Of a DNA stretch of 64,000 nt, positions 45,584-55,824 are shown one piece after another. Both the position numbers and the translations under genes were made by a program. Below the pieces are notes generated by a model. That model did not search any database. It saw only the letters and a program-made list of their open reading frames with translations, and was not told the DNA's origin. The DNA comes from Pseudomonas mandelii (GTDB taxonomy: Bacteria; Pseudomonadota; Gammaproteobacteria; Pseudomonadales; Pseudomonadaceae). The stretch lies in NCBI RefSeq assembly GCF_006438925.1, contig NZ_RCZA01000003.1, positions 534,241 through 598,240 of the forward strand, in the 5' to 3' direction. Position 1 is the stretch's first letter; every line of letters starts with the position of its first letter.

Positions 45584-46869
45584 TGCGGTTTTTTATCCGA
45601 AAAGCTATCCGATGAGCCCTCATTCAGGGCAAAGAGTTCCTGGGCCATGGCCAGCGCATCGAGGCGGCCTTCGGCAGAGAGCTTTTTCAACTGCACGCTC
45701 GGTGCGTGCAAGAGTTTGTTGGTCAGGCCCCGCGCCAGTTGCACCAGCACGTCTTCGGCGCTGCTGCCGTTGGCCAGCATGCGCTGGGCCTTCTGCAATT
45801 CTTCGTCGCGCATGCGCTCGCTTTGTTGGCGATAGGCCTTGAGCACATCCACCGCCGCCAGTTCACGCAGGCGGACCATGAAATCTTCGGCACCGACCGA
45901 GACCATCTCTTCCGCCGCCTGGGCTGCGCCCTGGCGGCTCTTGAGGTTCTCGGCGACCACTTCGTGGAGATCATCGACGCTATACAGGTAAACGTCGTCC
46001 AGTTCGCCGACTTCCGGCTCGATATCCCGAGGGACGGCGATGTCTACCATGAAGATCGGCTTGTGCTTGCGCAGTTTCAAGGCGCTTTCCACCGCGCCCT
46101 TGCCCAGGATCGGCAACTGGCTGGCGGTGGAACTGATAACGATGTCGCTGCGCACCAGTTCCGCCGGGATGTCCGAAAGCAACACTGCATGGGCGCCGAA
46201 CTGCTCGGCCAGAATGCTCGCGCGTTCCAGGGTGCGGTTGGCGACGACGATGCGCTTTACACCCAATTCGTGCAGATGGCGGGCGACCAGAGTGATGGTC
46301 TCGCCGGCACCGATCAGCAAGGCCTGGCTACGTTGCAGGTCGCTGAAAATCTGTTTCGCCAGACTGACCGCGGCAAACGCCACGGACACCGGGTTCTCGC
46401 CAATGGCGGTGTCGGTGCGCACCTGTTTGGCCGCATTGAAGGTGGCCTGGAACAGCCGCCCGAGCAACGGACCGATGGTGCCGGCCTCGCGGGCCACGGC
46501 GTAGGCCGATTTCATCTGACCGAGAATCTGCGGTTCGCCCAACACCAGCGAATCGAGCCCGGAGGCCACCCGCATCATGTGACGAACTGCCGCATCATCT
46601 TCGTGCACATAAGCACTCGCGCGCAGCTCTTCGAGGCTCAAATGGTGATAATCGGCCAGCCAGCGCAAGATAACGTCAGCCGAAAGGTGATCCTGTTCTA
46701 TATAGAGTTCACTGCGATTGCAGGTGGAGAGGATCGCAGCTTCGCGGCTGTCGGTGAGTCGGCAGAGCTGCTGCAAGGCCTCCACCAGCTGCTCAGGGGT
46801 AAAGGCCACGCGCTCGCGGACGTCTACTGACGCAGTCTTGTGGTTAATACCGAGTGCAAGGAAGGCCAT
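45580..46869 (-). CDS. hemA: Glutamyl-tRNA reductase
   Basis: A 429-residue enzyme reducing Glu-tRNA to glutamate semialdehyde, the first step of C5-pathway haem synthesis. Catalytic Cys in [11 protein letters not shown] (Cys50) and the N-terminal [14 protein letters not shown]. The Rossmann region is [17 protein letters not shown]. It heads the operon hemA-prfA-prmC-moeB-murI, with a 282-nt intergenic region shared with the divergent TPR lipoprotein gene. Confidence 0.96.
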   Translation of the reverse strand: MAFLALGINHKTASVDVRERVAFTPEQLVEALQQLCRLTDSREAAILSTCNRSELYIEQDHLSADVILRWLADYHHLSLEELRASAYVHEDDAAVRHMMRVASGLDSLVLGEPQILGQMKSAYAVAREAGTIGPLLGRLFQATFNAAKQVRTDTAIGENPVSVAFAAVSLAKQIFSDLQRSQALLIGAGETITLVARHLHELGVKRIVVANRTLERASILAEQFGAHAVLLSDIPAELVRSDIVISSTASQLPILGKGAVESALKLRKHKPIFMVDIAVPRDIEPEVGELDDVYLYSVDDLHEVVAENLKSRQGAAQAAEEMVSVGAEDFMVRLRELAAVDVLKAYRQQSERMRDEELQKAQRMLANGSSAEDVLVQLARGLTNKLLHAPSVQLKKLSAEGRLDALAMAQELFALNEGSSDSFSDKKPQ

Positions 46870-46950
46870 TCAAGGTCGCTGATAGTGACGTGAAGCCGGC
46901 AATTGTCCTACTTCGACAGAGCCAGAACAACTATTCGATATCTATCGCCC

Positions 46951-47042
46951 CTGTAGGAGCTGCCGAAGGCTGCGATCTTTTCAGGTTTCAAAGGTGCCGC
47001 ACAGGCAAGATCAAAAGATCGCAGCCTGCGGCAGCTCCTACG
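46951..47042. repeat. Long inverted repeat (GATCGCAGCCT...CAGCTCCTAC family)
   Basis: Arms at 46951-46981 and 47013-47042, with a CCGAAGGC / CTGCGGC central segment. It lies between divergent promoters of hemA and the TPR gene, unlike the other copies, which lie between convergent genes or behind a terminator. Confidence 0.82.
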
Positions 47043-47151
47043 ATTGTCCCAATGACCTGCCTCTATAAAGGTGCCAATTGAGACTCGGTTATGTTTGGCC
47101 GAAGGCTTGTGTCATGATGATCCGACCGCAGGTTAGTCGTCCTCTTCCTAT

Positions 47152-48876
47152 ATGAATAGATCTTCCGCGTTGCTCCTCGCTTTTGTCTTCCTCAGCGGCT
47201 GCCAGGCCTTGGCACCCGTTCCGTCGGACGGTACGCCGCCGGTCGAAGACAGCACTCCGGCCCCTGAAAAGCCCAAGGTTTACAGCTCATTCAGTGAAGA
47301 AACCATCTTCAGTCTGTTGAGCGCCGAACTGGCTGGCCAGCGCAATCGTTTCGACATTGCCCTGGACAACTACGTGACCCAGGCGATCAATACTCAGGAT
47401 CCGGGCATCTCCGAGCGGGCATTCCGTATCGCCGAATACCTGGGCGCCGATCAAGCGGCCCTGGACACCGCTTTGATCTGGGCGAAAAACGCCCCTCAAG
47501 ACCTTGAGGCGCAACGGGCCGCTGCCGTGCAACTGGCTCGTGCCGGGCGTTATGACGACTCCATGGTCTATATGGAGAAAGTCCTGCAAGGCAAGGGCGA
47601 CACACATTTCGACTTCCTCGCCCTGTCTGCGGCCGATACCGACCAGGACACGCGCAACGGCTTGATGAAAAGTTTTGACCGTTTATTGCAGCGCCACCCG
47701 AACAACAGTCAGCTGATTTTCGGCAAAGCCTTGCTGCTGCAACAGGACGGTGACGCCAAGGGTGCGCTGGGCCTGCTGGAAGACAATCCTCCGGACGAAG
47801 GCGAAATAGCGCCCATCCTGCTGCGCGCGCGCCTGCTGCAAACCCTCAGTCGTGGCGATGAAGCGTTGCCGCTGCTGCAAAAAAGCATCAAGAAATACCC
47901 GGACGACAAACGCCTGCGCCTGACTTACGCGCGCATGCTGGTTGAACAGAACCGCATGGACGATGCCAAAGTCGAGTTTTCGAGCCTGGTTCAGCAATAC
48001 CCGGAAGACGACGAGCTGCGTTACTCCCTCGCGCTGGTCTGCCTGGAAGCCAAGGCCTGGAATGAGGCCAAGGGCTATCTGGAAGGCTTGATCGCCCGGG
48101 AAAGCCACGTCGATTCGGCGCACTTGAACCTCGGTCGTATCGCAGAAGAGCGCAACGACCCGCAAGGCGCGCTGATCGAGTACGCCCAGGTCGGTCCGGG
48201 CAACGATTACCTGCCGGCGCAATTGCGCCAGGCTGATATCCTGATGAACAACGGCAAGACTGCCGAAGCCCAAAGCCGTCTGGCGGCGGAGCGCGACGAG
48301 CAGCCCGATTACGCGATTCAGTTGTATTTGATCGAAGCCGAAACCTTGTCCGCCAATAAGAAGCCCGACCAGGCCTGGAAGGTATTGCAGCAAGCCTTGC
48401 AGCAATACCCGGACGATCTGAATCTGCTGTACACCCGTGCCATGCTGGCGGAAAAACGCAATGACCTGGCGCAGATGGAAAAAGACCTGCGACTGATCAT
48501 CAAGCGCGACCCGGACAACGCAATGGCGTTGAACGCCCTCGGCTACACCCTGTCCGACCGTACGACGCGCTACGCCGAAGCCAAGGCCTTGATCGAACAG
48601 GCGCACCGAATCAATCCGGAAGACCCGGCGGTACTCGACAGTCTCGGCTGGGTGAACTTCCGCATGGGCAATCTCGACGAAGCCGAACGCCTGCTGCGCC
48701 AAGCGCTGGAGCGCTTCCCCGATCAGGAAGTCGCCGCGCACCTGGGCGAAGTCCTGTGGGCCAATGGCAAGCAACGGGAAGCCAAAAAAATCTGGAGCAA
48801 ATTCCTCAAGGAACAGCCCGACAGCCCCCTCCTGCGCAGCACCATCAAGCGCGTGACCGGATCAGAGACTCTTTAA
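47152..48876 (+). CDS. Tetratricopeptide-repeat outer-membrane lipoprotein
   Basis: A 574-residue protein with a lipoprotein signal ([17 protein letters not shown], Cys at 17) and at least ten degenerate TPR units from about residue 45 to 560 (e.g. [40 protein letters not shown]). It is probably a periplasmic-facing scaffold. It heads the cluster TPR-lolB-ispE, matching PAO1 PA4667-PA4669. LolB, encoded 4 nt downstream, inserts lipoproteins in the outer membrane, so a role in envelope assembly is possible. Confidence 0.88.
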   Translation: MNRSSALLLAFVFLSGCQALAPVPSDGTPPVEDSTPAPEKPKVYSSFSEETIFSLLSAELAGQRNRFDIALDNYVTQAINTQDPGISERAFRIAEYLGADQAALDTALIWAKNAPQDLEAQRAAAVQLARAGRYDDSMVYMEKVLQGKGDTHFDFLALSAADTDQDTRNGLMKSFDRLLQRHPNNSQLIFGKALLLQQDGDAKGALGLLEDNPPDEGEIAPILLRARLLQTLSRGDEALPLLQKSIKKYPDDKRLRLTYARMLVEQNRMDDAKVEFSSLVQQYPEDDELRYSLALVCLEAKAWNEAKGYLEGLIARESHVDSAHLNLGRIAEERNDPQGALIEYAQVGPGNDYLPAQLRQADILMNNGKTAEAQSRLAAERDEQPDYAIQLYLIEAETLSANKKPDQAWKVLQQALQQYPDDLNLLYTRAMLAEKRNDLAQMEKDLRLIIKRDPDNAMALNALGYTLSDRTTRYAEAKALIEQAHRINPEDPAVLDSLGWVNFRMGNLDEAERLLRQALERFPDQEVAAHLGEVLWANGKQREAKKIWSKFLKEQPDSPLLRSTIKRVTGSETL

Positions 48877-48880
48877 GATT

Positions 48881-49498
48881 ATGTTTTTGCGCCACCTCAT
48901 TGTTTTCAGTTTCATCGCCCTGCTCGCCGGTTGCGCGGGCTTCGGTGCCCGCGAATCAGTCCAGGGTCAAGGCAACCCGGCCCAATGGCGCGTTTACAAA
49001 CAGCAACTGACCAGCCTCGACGGCTGGCAGATCAACGGCAAGATCGGCATTCGCGCCCCGAAAGACTCGGGCAGCGGCACGTTGTTCTGGCTGCAGCGAC
49101 AGGATTACTACGACATTCGCCTCTCCGGCCCCTTGGGTCGCGGCGCAGCACGCCTGACCGGCCGCCCCGGCAAAGTCTCGCTGGAAGTCGCCAACCAGGG
49201 CCGCTATGAAGCGCCGACGCCTGAAGTACTGGTTGAAGAACAGCTGGGCTGGAAGTTACCGGTGTCGAATCTGGCCTGGTGGGTTCGCGGGCTCCCGGCC
49301 CCGGACAGCAAAAGCCGTCTGACGCTGGATGCCGACAGCCGCCTTTCCAATCTTGAGCAGGATGGCTGGCAGATCGAATACCTCAGCTATGCCGAGCAAA
49401 ACGGCTTTTGGCTGCCCGAGCGGATCAAACTGCACGGCACCGACCTTGACGTCACGCTGGTGATCAAGGAATGGCAACCACGCAAACTGGGGCAGTGA
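48881..49498 (+). CDS. lolB: Outer-membrane lipoprotein receptor LolB
   Basis: A 205-residue lipoprotein (LLAGCAG lipobox, Cys at about 18) that receives lipoproteins from LolA and inserts them into the outer membrane. The core shows [10 protein letters not shown] (about 47-56) and a half-barrel strand pattern up to [11 protein letters not shown]. Its gene begins 4 nt after the TPR gene and precedes ispE by 2 nt. Confidence 0.93.
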   Translation: MFLRHLIVFSFIALLAGCAGFGARESVQGQGNPAQWRVYKQQLTSLDGWQINGKIGIRAPKDSGSGTLFWLQRQDYYDIRLSGPLGRGAARLTGRPGKVSLEVANQGRYEAPTPEVLVEEQLGWKLPVSNLAWWVRGLPAPDSKSRLTLDADSRLSNLEQDGWQIEYLSYAEQNGFWLPERIKLHGTDLDVTLVIKEWQPRKLGQ

Positions 49499-49500
49499 AC

Positions 49501-50352
49501 ATGACCGTTCCGCGCTTGACGCTGCCCTCCCCGGCCAAACTCAATCTGATGCTGCACATCCTCGGTCGCCGTGAAGACGGTTATCACGAGTTGCAGACTA
49601 TTTTTCAGTTTCTCGATTACGGCGATGAAATCACGTTCGCTGTTCGTGATGACGGTGTGATTCGATTGCACACCGAATTCGGTGGCGTTCCTCACGACAG
49701 CAATCTGATTGTTCGAGCTGCAAAAAAACTTCAGGAGCAATCCGGTTGTTCGCTCGGTATCGACATCTGGATCGAAAAAATTCTGCCCATGGGCGGTGGC
49801 ATCGGTGGTGGCAGCTCAAATGCCGCGACCACTTTGTTGGGCCTCAATCATCTCTGGCAACTGGGTTGGGATGAGGATCGACTGGCCGTGCTGGGCCTGA
49901 CGCTTGGCGCGGACGTCCCGGTTTTCGTGCGTGGGCACGCGGCTTTTGCCGAAGGCGTGGGGGAGAAACTGACCCCTGTAGACCCCGAAGAACCGTGGTA
50001 TCTCGTGCTTGTGCCGCAAGTCTCTGTAAGTACAGCAGAAATTTTTTCAGATCCGTTGTTGACACGTAACTCTTCTCCCATTAAAGTGCGCCCCGTTCCC
50101 AAGGGAAACAGTCGAAATGACTGCTTACCGGTGGTAGCAAGGCGTTACCCAGATGTACGTAACGCATTGAATTTGTTAGGTAAATTTACCGAAGCAAAAC
50201 TCACCGGAACTGGAAGTTGTGTGTTTGGGGGCTTCCCAAGCAAAGCTGAAGCTGATAAAGTCTCGGCCCTTCTTACAGAGACCCTTACAGGGTTTGTAGC
50301 AAAGGGAAGCAACATTTCGATGTTGCATCGCAAGCTGCAAAGTCTGCTCTAA
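49501..50352 (+). CDS. ispE: 4-diphosphocytidyl-2-C-methyl-D-erythritol kinase
   Basis: A 283-residue GHMP kinase of the MEP isoprenoid pathway. N-terminal [20 protein letters not shown] substrate motif and ATP-binding [14 protein letters not shown] (about 97-110) are clear. The ATG at 49501 lies just after the lolB stop. The longer frame runs into lolB. The 3' third uses noticeably less GC-rich codons than the rest of the gene. Confidence 0.95.
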   Translation: MTVPRLTLPSPAKLNLMLHILGRREDGYHELQTIFQFLDYGDEITFAVRDDGVIRLHTEFGGVPHDSNLIVRAAKKLQEQSGCSLGIDIWIEKILPMGGGIGGGSSNAATTLLGLNHLWQLGWDEDRLAVLGLTLGADVPVFVRGHAAFAEGVGEKLTPVDPEEPWYLVLVPQVSVSTAEIFSDPLLTRNSSPIKVRPVPKGNSRNDCLPVVARRYPDVRNALNLLGKFTEAKLTGTGSCVFGGFPSKAEADKVSALLTETLTGFVAKGSNISMLHRKLQSLL

Positions 50353-50389
50353 AAGGAACCGAGTACTGGGTACTCGTTGCAACAGATAC

Positions 50390-50464
50390 AGGGGCGTCGC
50401 CAAGCGGTAAGGCAGCAGGTTTTGATCCTGCCATGCGTTGGTTCGAATCCAGCCGCCCCTGCCA
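50390..50464 (+). tRNA. tRNA-Gln (TTG anticodon)
   Basis: A 75-nt cloverleaf: acceptor AGGGGCG/CGCCCCT, D arm, anticodon loop TTTTGAT with anticodon TTG at 50422-50424, T arm with GGTTCGAATCC, and encoded CCA. It lies between ispE and prs without its own obvious terminator, so it may be processed from a longer transcript. Confidence 0.96.
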
Positions 50465-50509
50465 TTTTCTATACTCATCCAGGTTACCCTCAGCCTCTAG
50501 GTACTGCGC

Positions 50510-51451
50510 GTGTCCAAGATGATGGTCTTTACGGGGAACGCTAACCCCGATCTGGCTCGGCGTGTTGTACGTCAGCTGCATATCCCTCTCGGTGACATCT
50601 CTGTCGGTAAGTTCTCCGACGGCGAAATTACTGCCGAGATCAATGAAAACGTCCGCGGTAAAGATGTCTTCATTATTCAGCCGACTTGCGCTCCGACCAA
50701 CGATAACCTGATGGAACTGGTAGTGATGGCTGATGCCTTCCGCCGCTCCTCGGCTACTCGTATCACTGCTGTTATTCCTTACTTTGGTTATGCCCGTCAG
50801 GATCGCCGTCCGCGTTCCGCACGTGTGGCTATCAGCGCGAAAGTCGTTGCTGACATGCTTACCGTAGTCGGCATCGACCGTGTTCTCACGGTTGATCTGC
50901 ATGCTGACCAAATCCAGGGTTTCTTCGATATTCCGGTAGATAACATCTACGGCTCCCCGGTACTGGTGGATGACATTGAAGATCAGCGCTTCGAAAACCT
51001 GATGATCGTGTCCCCGGACATTGGCGGCGTCGTGCGTGCACGTGCTGTTGCCAAATCCCTGGGCGTGGATCTCGGGATCATCGACAAACGCCGTGAGAAA
51101 GCCAATCACTCTGAAGTGATGCATATCATCGGTGATGTCGAAGGGCGTACCTGTATTCTGGTCGATGACATGGTCGATACCGCCGGCACTCTGTGCCACG
51201 CGGCCAAGGCCCTGAAAGAGCATGGCGCTGCCAAGGTTTTCGCCTACTGCACACACCCAGTGCTGTCCGGTCGGGCGATCGAAAACATCGAAAATTCCAT
51301 GCTGGACGAACTGGTGGTGACTAACACCATCCCGTTGTCCGCTGCTGCTCAAGCCTGCTCGCGTATCCGTCAACTGGATATCGCGCCGGTAGTTGCCGAA
51401 GCGGTTCGCCGCATCAGCAACGAAGAATCGATCAGCGCGATGTTCCGTTAA
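50510..51451 (+). CDS. prs: Ribose-phosphate pyrophosphokinase
   Basis: A 313-residue enzyme making PRPP from ribose 5-phosphate and ATP, supplying the salvage enzymes Hpt and Upp encoded in this window. PRPP loop [14 protein letters not shown] (about 217-230) and the ATP-binding RQDRR (about 99-103) are visible. Starts with GTG ([19 protein letters not shown] follows). A strong terminator follows. Confidence 0.97.
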   Translation: MSKMMVFTGNANPDLARRVVRQLHIPLGDISVGKFSDGEITAEINENVRGKDVFIIQPTCAPTNDNLMELVVMADAFRRSSATRITAVIPYFGYARQDRRPRSARVAISAKVVADMLTVVGIDRVLTVDLHADQIQGFFDIPVDNIYGSPVLVDDIEDQRFENLMIVSPDIGGVVRARAVAKSLGVDLGIIDKRREKANHSEVMHIIGDVEGRTCILVDDMVDTAGTLCHAAKALKEHGAAKVFAYCTHPVLSGRAIENIENSMLDELVVTNTIPLSAAAQACSRIRQLDIAPVVAEAVRRISNEESISAMFR

Positions 51452-51483
51452 GGGCCCTGCCCTTCTCGAATATCTCGTTGACG

Positions 51484-51527
51484 AAAAGCGCCCCGCCCCG
51501 GCATTCCTGTCGGGGCGGGGCTTTTTT
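51484..51527 (+). terminator. Intrinsic terminator after prs
   Basis: A very GC-rich stem GCCCCGCCCCG...CGGGGCGGGGC with six T. Confidence 0.9.
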
Positions 51528-51592
51528 GCCCATATCGCCTTTAGCGCTGGTCGCAAACGCTGGGGCGAATGTGGTTATTTTGGAGATACAAC

Positions 51593-52198
51593 ATGAACGA
51601 ATTTACTCTGAATGCTGAAGTGCGTTCCGACCTGGGGAAAGGTGCGAGCCGCCGCCTGCGTCGTCTCGCAAGCCTGGTACCTGCTGTAGTTTACGGTGGC
51701 GAAAAAGCCCCTGAATCCATCAGCATGCTGGCTAAAGAAGTTGCCAAACTGCTCGAAAACGAAGCGGCTTACAGCCACATCATCGAGCTGAACGTTGGCG
51801 GCACCAAGCAAAACGTAATCATCAAAGCTCTGCAGCGTCACCCGGCCAAAGGCCACGTGTTGCACGCTGACTTCGTACGCGTTGTAGCTGGCCAGAAACT
51901 GACCGCTATCGTGCCTGTACACTTTGTTGGTGAAGAAGCGCCGATCAAGAAAGGCGGCGAAGTTTCGCACGTTGTCGCTGAAATCGAAGTTTCGTGCCTG
52001 CCGAAAGACCTGCCTGAATTCATCGAAGTCGACCTGGCTAACGCCGAAATCGGTTCGATCATTCACCTGTCTGACCTCAAAGCCCCTAAAGGCGTTGAGT
52101 TTGTTGCTCTGGCACACGGTGATGACAAGGCTGTTGCCAACGTCCACGCTCCACGTGTTGCTCCAGAAGCTACTACTGAAGAAGGCGCAGCAGAGTAA
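51593..52198 (+). CDS. rplY: Ribosomal protein bL25, long (Ctc) form
   Basis: A 201-residue 50S protein binding 5S rRNA. N-terminal L25 domain ([20 protein letters not shown], with the R-R[11 protein letters not shown] pattern) and C-terminal TL5/Ctc beta domain. The longer form is usual in Pseudomonas. Start at ATG 51593, after a GGAG. Codon usage shows the biased, T-ending codons of highly expressed genes. Confidence 0.95.
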   Translation: MNEFTLNAEVRSDLGKGASRRLRRLASLVPAVVYGGEKAPESISMLAKEVAKLLENEAAYSHIIELNVGGTKQNVIIKALQRHPAKGHVLHADFVRVVAGQKLTAIVPVHFVGEEAPIKKGGEVSHVVAEIEVSCLPKDLPEFIEVDLANAEIGSIIHLSDLKAPKGVEFVALAHGDDKAVANVHAPRVAPEATTEEGAAE

Positions 52199-52367
52199 TT
52201 TCACTCTGTTCGCCGGAGTGACCGGAAACATCGCGGACTAGAGCGTAGCGAGAAAGCGGGCGAGAACGCGGAGTTTACATAATGGTAAATGAGCACTTGT
52301 CGTCCACTTTCGCCGCACTCCCTGAAGGCGGCGATGTTATCCACCACTCCAAGGAAGGGCCCCTATC

Positions 52368-52952
52368 GTGACTGCCATCAAACTGATCGTTGGCCTGGGA
52401 AATCCAGGCGCTGAATACGAACAGACCCGGCATAACGCAGGGGCCCTTTTTGTTGAGCGCATCGCGAACGCACAAGGCGTAAACCTTGTGGCGGATCGCA
52501 AATATTTCGGCCTGACCGGGCGCTATTCGCATCAGGGTCAGGATGTTCGCCTGCTGATTCCCACCACCTACATGAACCGCAGCGGCCAGGCCGTCGCGGC
52601 ACTTGCCGGCTTCTTCCGCATCAAGCCTGAAGAAATCCTGGTGGCGCATGACGAGCTCGACCTGCCACCGGGCGTTGCCAAGCTCAAACAGGGCGGCGGC
52701 CATGGCGGTCACAACGGGTTGCGCGACATCATCGCGCAACTGGGCAATCAGAATACCTTTCACCGCTTGCGGCTTGGCATTGGCCACCCGGGCGTTGCCA
52801 GTATGGTTTCAAATTTCGTCCTGGGTCGTGCGCCACGCGCCGAACAGGAAAAACTCGATGCCAGCATCGACTTTGCCCTCGGCGTGCTGCCGGATATCCT
52901 CGCCGGGGAATGGAACCGCGCGATGAAAAACCTGCACAGCCAGAAGGCCTGA
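52368..52952 (+). CDS. pth: Peptidyl-tRNA hydrolase
   Basis: A 194-residue enzyme recycling tRNA from peptidyl-tRNA. Signature [17 protein letters not shown] with catalytic His near residue 23, and [12 protein letters not shown] (about 109-120). Starts with GTG at 52368, with AAGGAAGGG upstream. Followed by ychF, 22 nt apart. Confidence 0.96.
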   Translation: MTAIKLIVGLGNPGAEYEQTRHNAGALFVERIANAQGVNLVADRKYFGLTGRYSHQGQDVRLLIPTTYMNRSGQAVAALAGFFRIKPEEILVAHDELDLPPGVAKLKQGGGHGGHNGLRDIIAQLGNQNTFHRLRLGIGHPGVASMVSNFVLGRAPRAEQEKLDASIDFALGVLPDILAGEWNRAMKNLHSQKA

Positions 52953-52974
52953 CTCACTCCTCGGGGAAAACACC

Positions 52975-54075
52975 ATGGGATTCAATTGCGGCATCGTCGG
53001 CCTGCCTAACGTCGGCAAGTCCACCCTATTCAACGCCCTGACCAAATCCGGGATCGCGGCCGAGAACTTCCCCTTCTGCACCATCGAACCGAACACCGGT
53101 ATCGTGCCGATGCCGGATTCGCGTCTGGAAGCCCTGGCGGCCATCGTCAATCCAAAGCGCATCTTGCCGACCACCATGGAATTCGTCGACATCGCAGGCC
53201 TGGTAGCCGGCGCCTCGAAAGGTGAAGGCCTGGGCAACAAGTTCCTCGCCAACATCCGCGAGACCGATGCCATCGCGCACGTAGTCCGCTGCTTCGAAGA
53301 CGAGAACGTGATTCACGTCTCCAACAGCGTCGACCCGAAACGCGACATCGAAATCATCGACCTGGAACTGATCTTCGCCGACCTCGACAGCTGCGAGAAG
53401 CAACTGCAGAAAGTTGCCCGCAACGCCAAGGGTGGTGACAAGGACGCAGTGGTCCAGAAAGGCCTGCTGGAGCAATTGATCGCTCACTTCACCCTCGGCA
53501 AACCTGCTCGTACGCTGATGAAGACCATGGGCGCCGACGACAAAGCGGTGATTCGTGGCTTCCACCTGCTGACCACCAAGCCGGTCATGTACATCGCCAA
53601 CGTCGCTGAAGACGGTTTCGAGAACAACCCGCTGCTGGACATCGTCAAAGCCATCGCCGAAGAAGAAGGCGCCATGGTGGTTCCGGTCTGCAACAAAATC
53701 GAAGCCGAAATCGCCGAGCTGGATGACGGCGAAGAGAAAGACATGTTCCTCGAAGCCCTGGGCCTCGAAGAACCTGGCCTGAACCGCGTAATCCGCGCCG
53801 GCTACGAAATGCTGCACCTGCAGACCTACTTCACCGCCGGTGTCGAAGAAGTCCGCGCCTGGACCGTCCGCGTCGGTGCTACCGCACCGCAAGCCGCTGG
53901 TGTGATCCACACCGACTTCGAAAAAGGCTTCATCCGCGCCGAAGTCATCGCCTACGATGACTTCATCCAGTACAAGGGCGAAGCCGGCACTAAAGAAGCC
54001 GGTAAATGGCGTTTGGAAGGCAAGGACTACATTGTTAAAGACGGCGATGTGATGCACTTCCGTTTCAACGTGTAA
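52975..54075 (+). CDS. ychF: Redox-regulated ATPase YchF (OLA1 family)
   Basis: A 366-residue P-loop protein of the Obg-related family that hydrolyses ATP and associates with ribosomes. P-loop [14 protein letters not shown] (residues 8-21), G3 [16 protein letters not shown] (about 66-81), and a C-terminal TGS-like domain. The G4 motif NKxD is replaced by NKIE, as expected for YchF. Ends in a clear terminator. Confidence 0.96.
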   Translation: MGFNCGIVGLPNVGKSTLFNALTKSGIAAENFPFCTIEPNTGIVPMPDSRLEALAAIVNPKRILPTTMEFVDIAGLVAGASKGEGLGNKFLANIRETDAIAHVVRCFEDENVIHVSNSVDPKRDIEIIDLELIFADLDSCEKQLQKVARNAKGGDKDAVVQKGLLEQLIAHFTLGKPARTLMKTMGADDKAVIRGFHLLTTKPVMYIANVAEDGFENNPLLDIVKAIAEEEGAMVVPVCNKIEAEIAELDDGEEKDMFLEALGLEEPGLNRVIRAGYEMLHLQTYFTAGVEEVRAWTVRVGATAPQAAGVIHTDFEKGFIRAEVIAYDDFIQYKGEAGTKEAGKWRLEGKDYIVKDGDVMHFRFNV

Positions 54076-54104
54076 CTTTATTCAGAACGAAGCACCCGCC
54101 CAAG

Positions 54105-54134
54105 AAAAAGCCGCGTTTGATACGCGGCTTTTTT
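54105..54134 (+). terminator. Intrinsic terminator after ychF
   Basis: A-run, GCCGCGT...ACGCGGC stem, six T. Confidence 0.9.
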
Positions 54135-54170
54135 GTGCCTGTAATAATCATCTACACACCACAAAACCAA

Positions 54171-54259
54171 TGTGGGAGCGAGCCTGCTCGCGAAAGCGAT
54201 GTGTCAGGCACATTGATGTTGGATGTGCCGACGCCTTCGCGAGCAGCTCGCTCCCACAG
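54171..54259. repeat. REP doublet (REPIN), inverted pair
   Basis: Inverted REP cores at 54171-54195 and 54235-54259, between convergent ychF and the MFS gene. Confidence 0.85.
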
Positions 54260-54275
54260 GGGGGAATGTGTTGGG

Positions 54276-55493
54276 TCAGGCCTTTTTGGTTCTTGGCAGG
54301 AAGATCGCCAGCACACCGAACAACGGCAAGAACGAACACAGCAAGTACACGTATTCGATACCGTGAACATCCGCCAGATGCCCAAGCAACGCCGCACCAA
54401 TCCCGCCAAAGCCAAACATCAATCCGAAGAACACCCCGGCAATCATCCCGACATTGCCCGGCACGAGTTCCTGGGCATACACCACGATCGCCGAGAAAGC
54501 TGACGCCAGGATGAAGCCGATCACGACGCTGAGGATGCTGGTCCAGAACAGGTCGACATGAGGCAGGATCAGGGTGAACGGCGCTACGCCGAGGATTGAG
54601 AACCAGATCACCGCCTTACGCCCGATCTTGTCGCCGATCGGCCCACCGAAGAAGGTCCCCGCCGCTACCGCCCCGAGAAACAGGAACAGATGCAACTGTG
54701 AACTGGCCACCGACAGGTCGAATTTCTCGATCAGGTAAAAGGTGAAGTAACTGGTGAAGCTGGCCATGTAGAAATACTTGGAGAACACCAGCAGCCCGAG
54801 TACCACCAGTGCACTGATCACCCGGTTCTTCGACAAGCCATGCGTCGCCGCCTGGCCTTGCTTGAGTTTGAACAGGCTCAAGTGGTTGGCGTACCAGCGG
54901 CTGATCCGATAGAGCACGAACAGCGCAAACACCGCGAACAATCCGAACCAGGCTACATGGCCCTGACCGTATGGAATGATGATCGCCGCTGCCAGTAACG
55001 GCCCAAAGGCCGAGCCCGCATTACCACCCACCTGAAAGGTCGATTGCGCCAGGCCAAATCGCCCGCCCGAGGCCAGTCGCGCCACGCGAGAAGCTTCCGG
55101 GTGAAAGGTCGAGGAGCCGATACCGATCAATCCTGCTGCCAGCAAAATCATCGGAAAACTGCCGACCACCGACATCATCAAAATACCGATCAATGTGCAA
55201 ACCGTCCCGGCGGGTAGCAGCCAGGGTTTGGGGTGCCGATCAGTGTAGTAACCGACCCACGGCTGCAACAGCGAAGCCGTCAGCTGGAACGTCAAAGTGA
55301 TCAAGCCCACCTGGGTAAAGGTCAGGCCATAGTTGGCCTTGAGCATCGGATAGATCGACGGCAGCACCGACTGGATCAAGTCGTTGATCAAATGCGCCAG
55401 CGCCACGGCGCCGATGATGCGCATGACCAAAGGGCTGCTTTGTGAAGTCGCGGATGCCGGCTGCGCGCCGGTCTGGACATTGCTGATAGCCAT
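54276..55493 (-). CDS. MFS transporter, fosmidomycin-resistance (Fsr) type
   Basis: A 405-residue inner-membrane protein with 12 predicted helices. The conserved N-terminal GAVALAHLINDLIQSVLPSIYP (helix 1) and GYYTDRHPKPWLLP match the Fsr branch of MFS exporters, as does FHPEASRVA. It probably exports small toxic compounds. The actual substrate is unknown. It is divergent from the chemoreceptor gene. Confidence 0.87.
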   Translation of the reverse strand: MAISNVQTGAQPASATSQSSPLVMRIIGAVALAHLINDLIQSVLPSIYPMLKANYGLTFTQVGLITLTFQLTASLLQPWVGYYTDRHPKPWLLPAGTVCTLIGILMMSVVGSFPMILLAAGLIGIGSSTFHPEASRVARLASGGRFGLAQSTFQVGGNAGSAFGPLLAAAIIIPYGQGHVAWFGLFAVFALFVLYRISRWYANHLSLFKLKQGQAATHGLSKNRVISALVVLGLLVFSKYFYMASFTSYFTFYLIEKFDLSVASSQLHLFLFLGAVAAGTFFGGPIGDKIGRKAVIWFSILGVAPFTLILPHVDLFWTSILSVVIGFILASAFSAIVVYAQELVPGNVGMIAGVFFGLMFGFGGIGAALLGHLADVHGIEYVYLLCSFLPLFGVLAIFLPRTKKA

Positions 55494-55824
55494 AAGAGTT
55501 TCCGTACAACAGATGGGTGCACACAGGCAGGTGCGTCAATGTGCCATTTTTCGGTGCAGCAGCGCCATCCCCTTAGCCTGCTAACGACCTCGATTTCATC
55601 GCTGAAAAGGTGATAGCGCAACGCCATGGTCTGAATCTTGCCTTGGTAATCCGCTTCAACGCGGCCCCTTACAAAGGGGACCGAGAATGGGAAGTTTCAC
55701 CACAGAGTCGGCCTACAGAGCTGACGAAGGTGAACTTTCGAGGCCTTTTAAAAGGGCACAGGTCGCGACCGCAACGGTTGCGACGCACGCCAATGGCGCG
55801 TGGTGTCCAGAGGAGTCATGGGGC
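55494..55824. other. 331-nt divergent promoter region
   Basis: Holds the promoters of the MFS exporter (minus) and the chemoreceptor (plus). An in-frame upstream extension of the chemoreceptor (from 55687) has no ribosome site or family likeness. I see no riboswitch or other defined element. Confidence 0.55.

Noticed and set aside
55494-55824. c-di-GMP riboswitch before the second chemoreceptor gene
   Set aside because: GEMM consensus blocks are not present in the leader.
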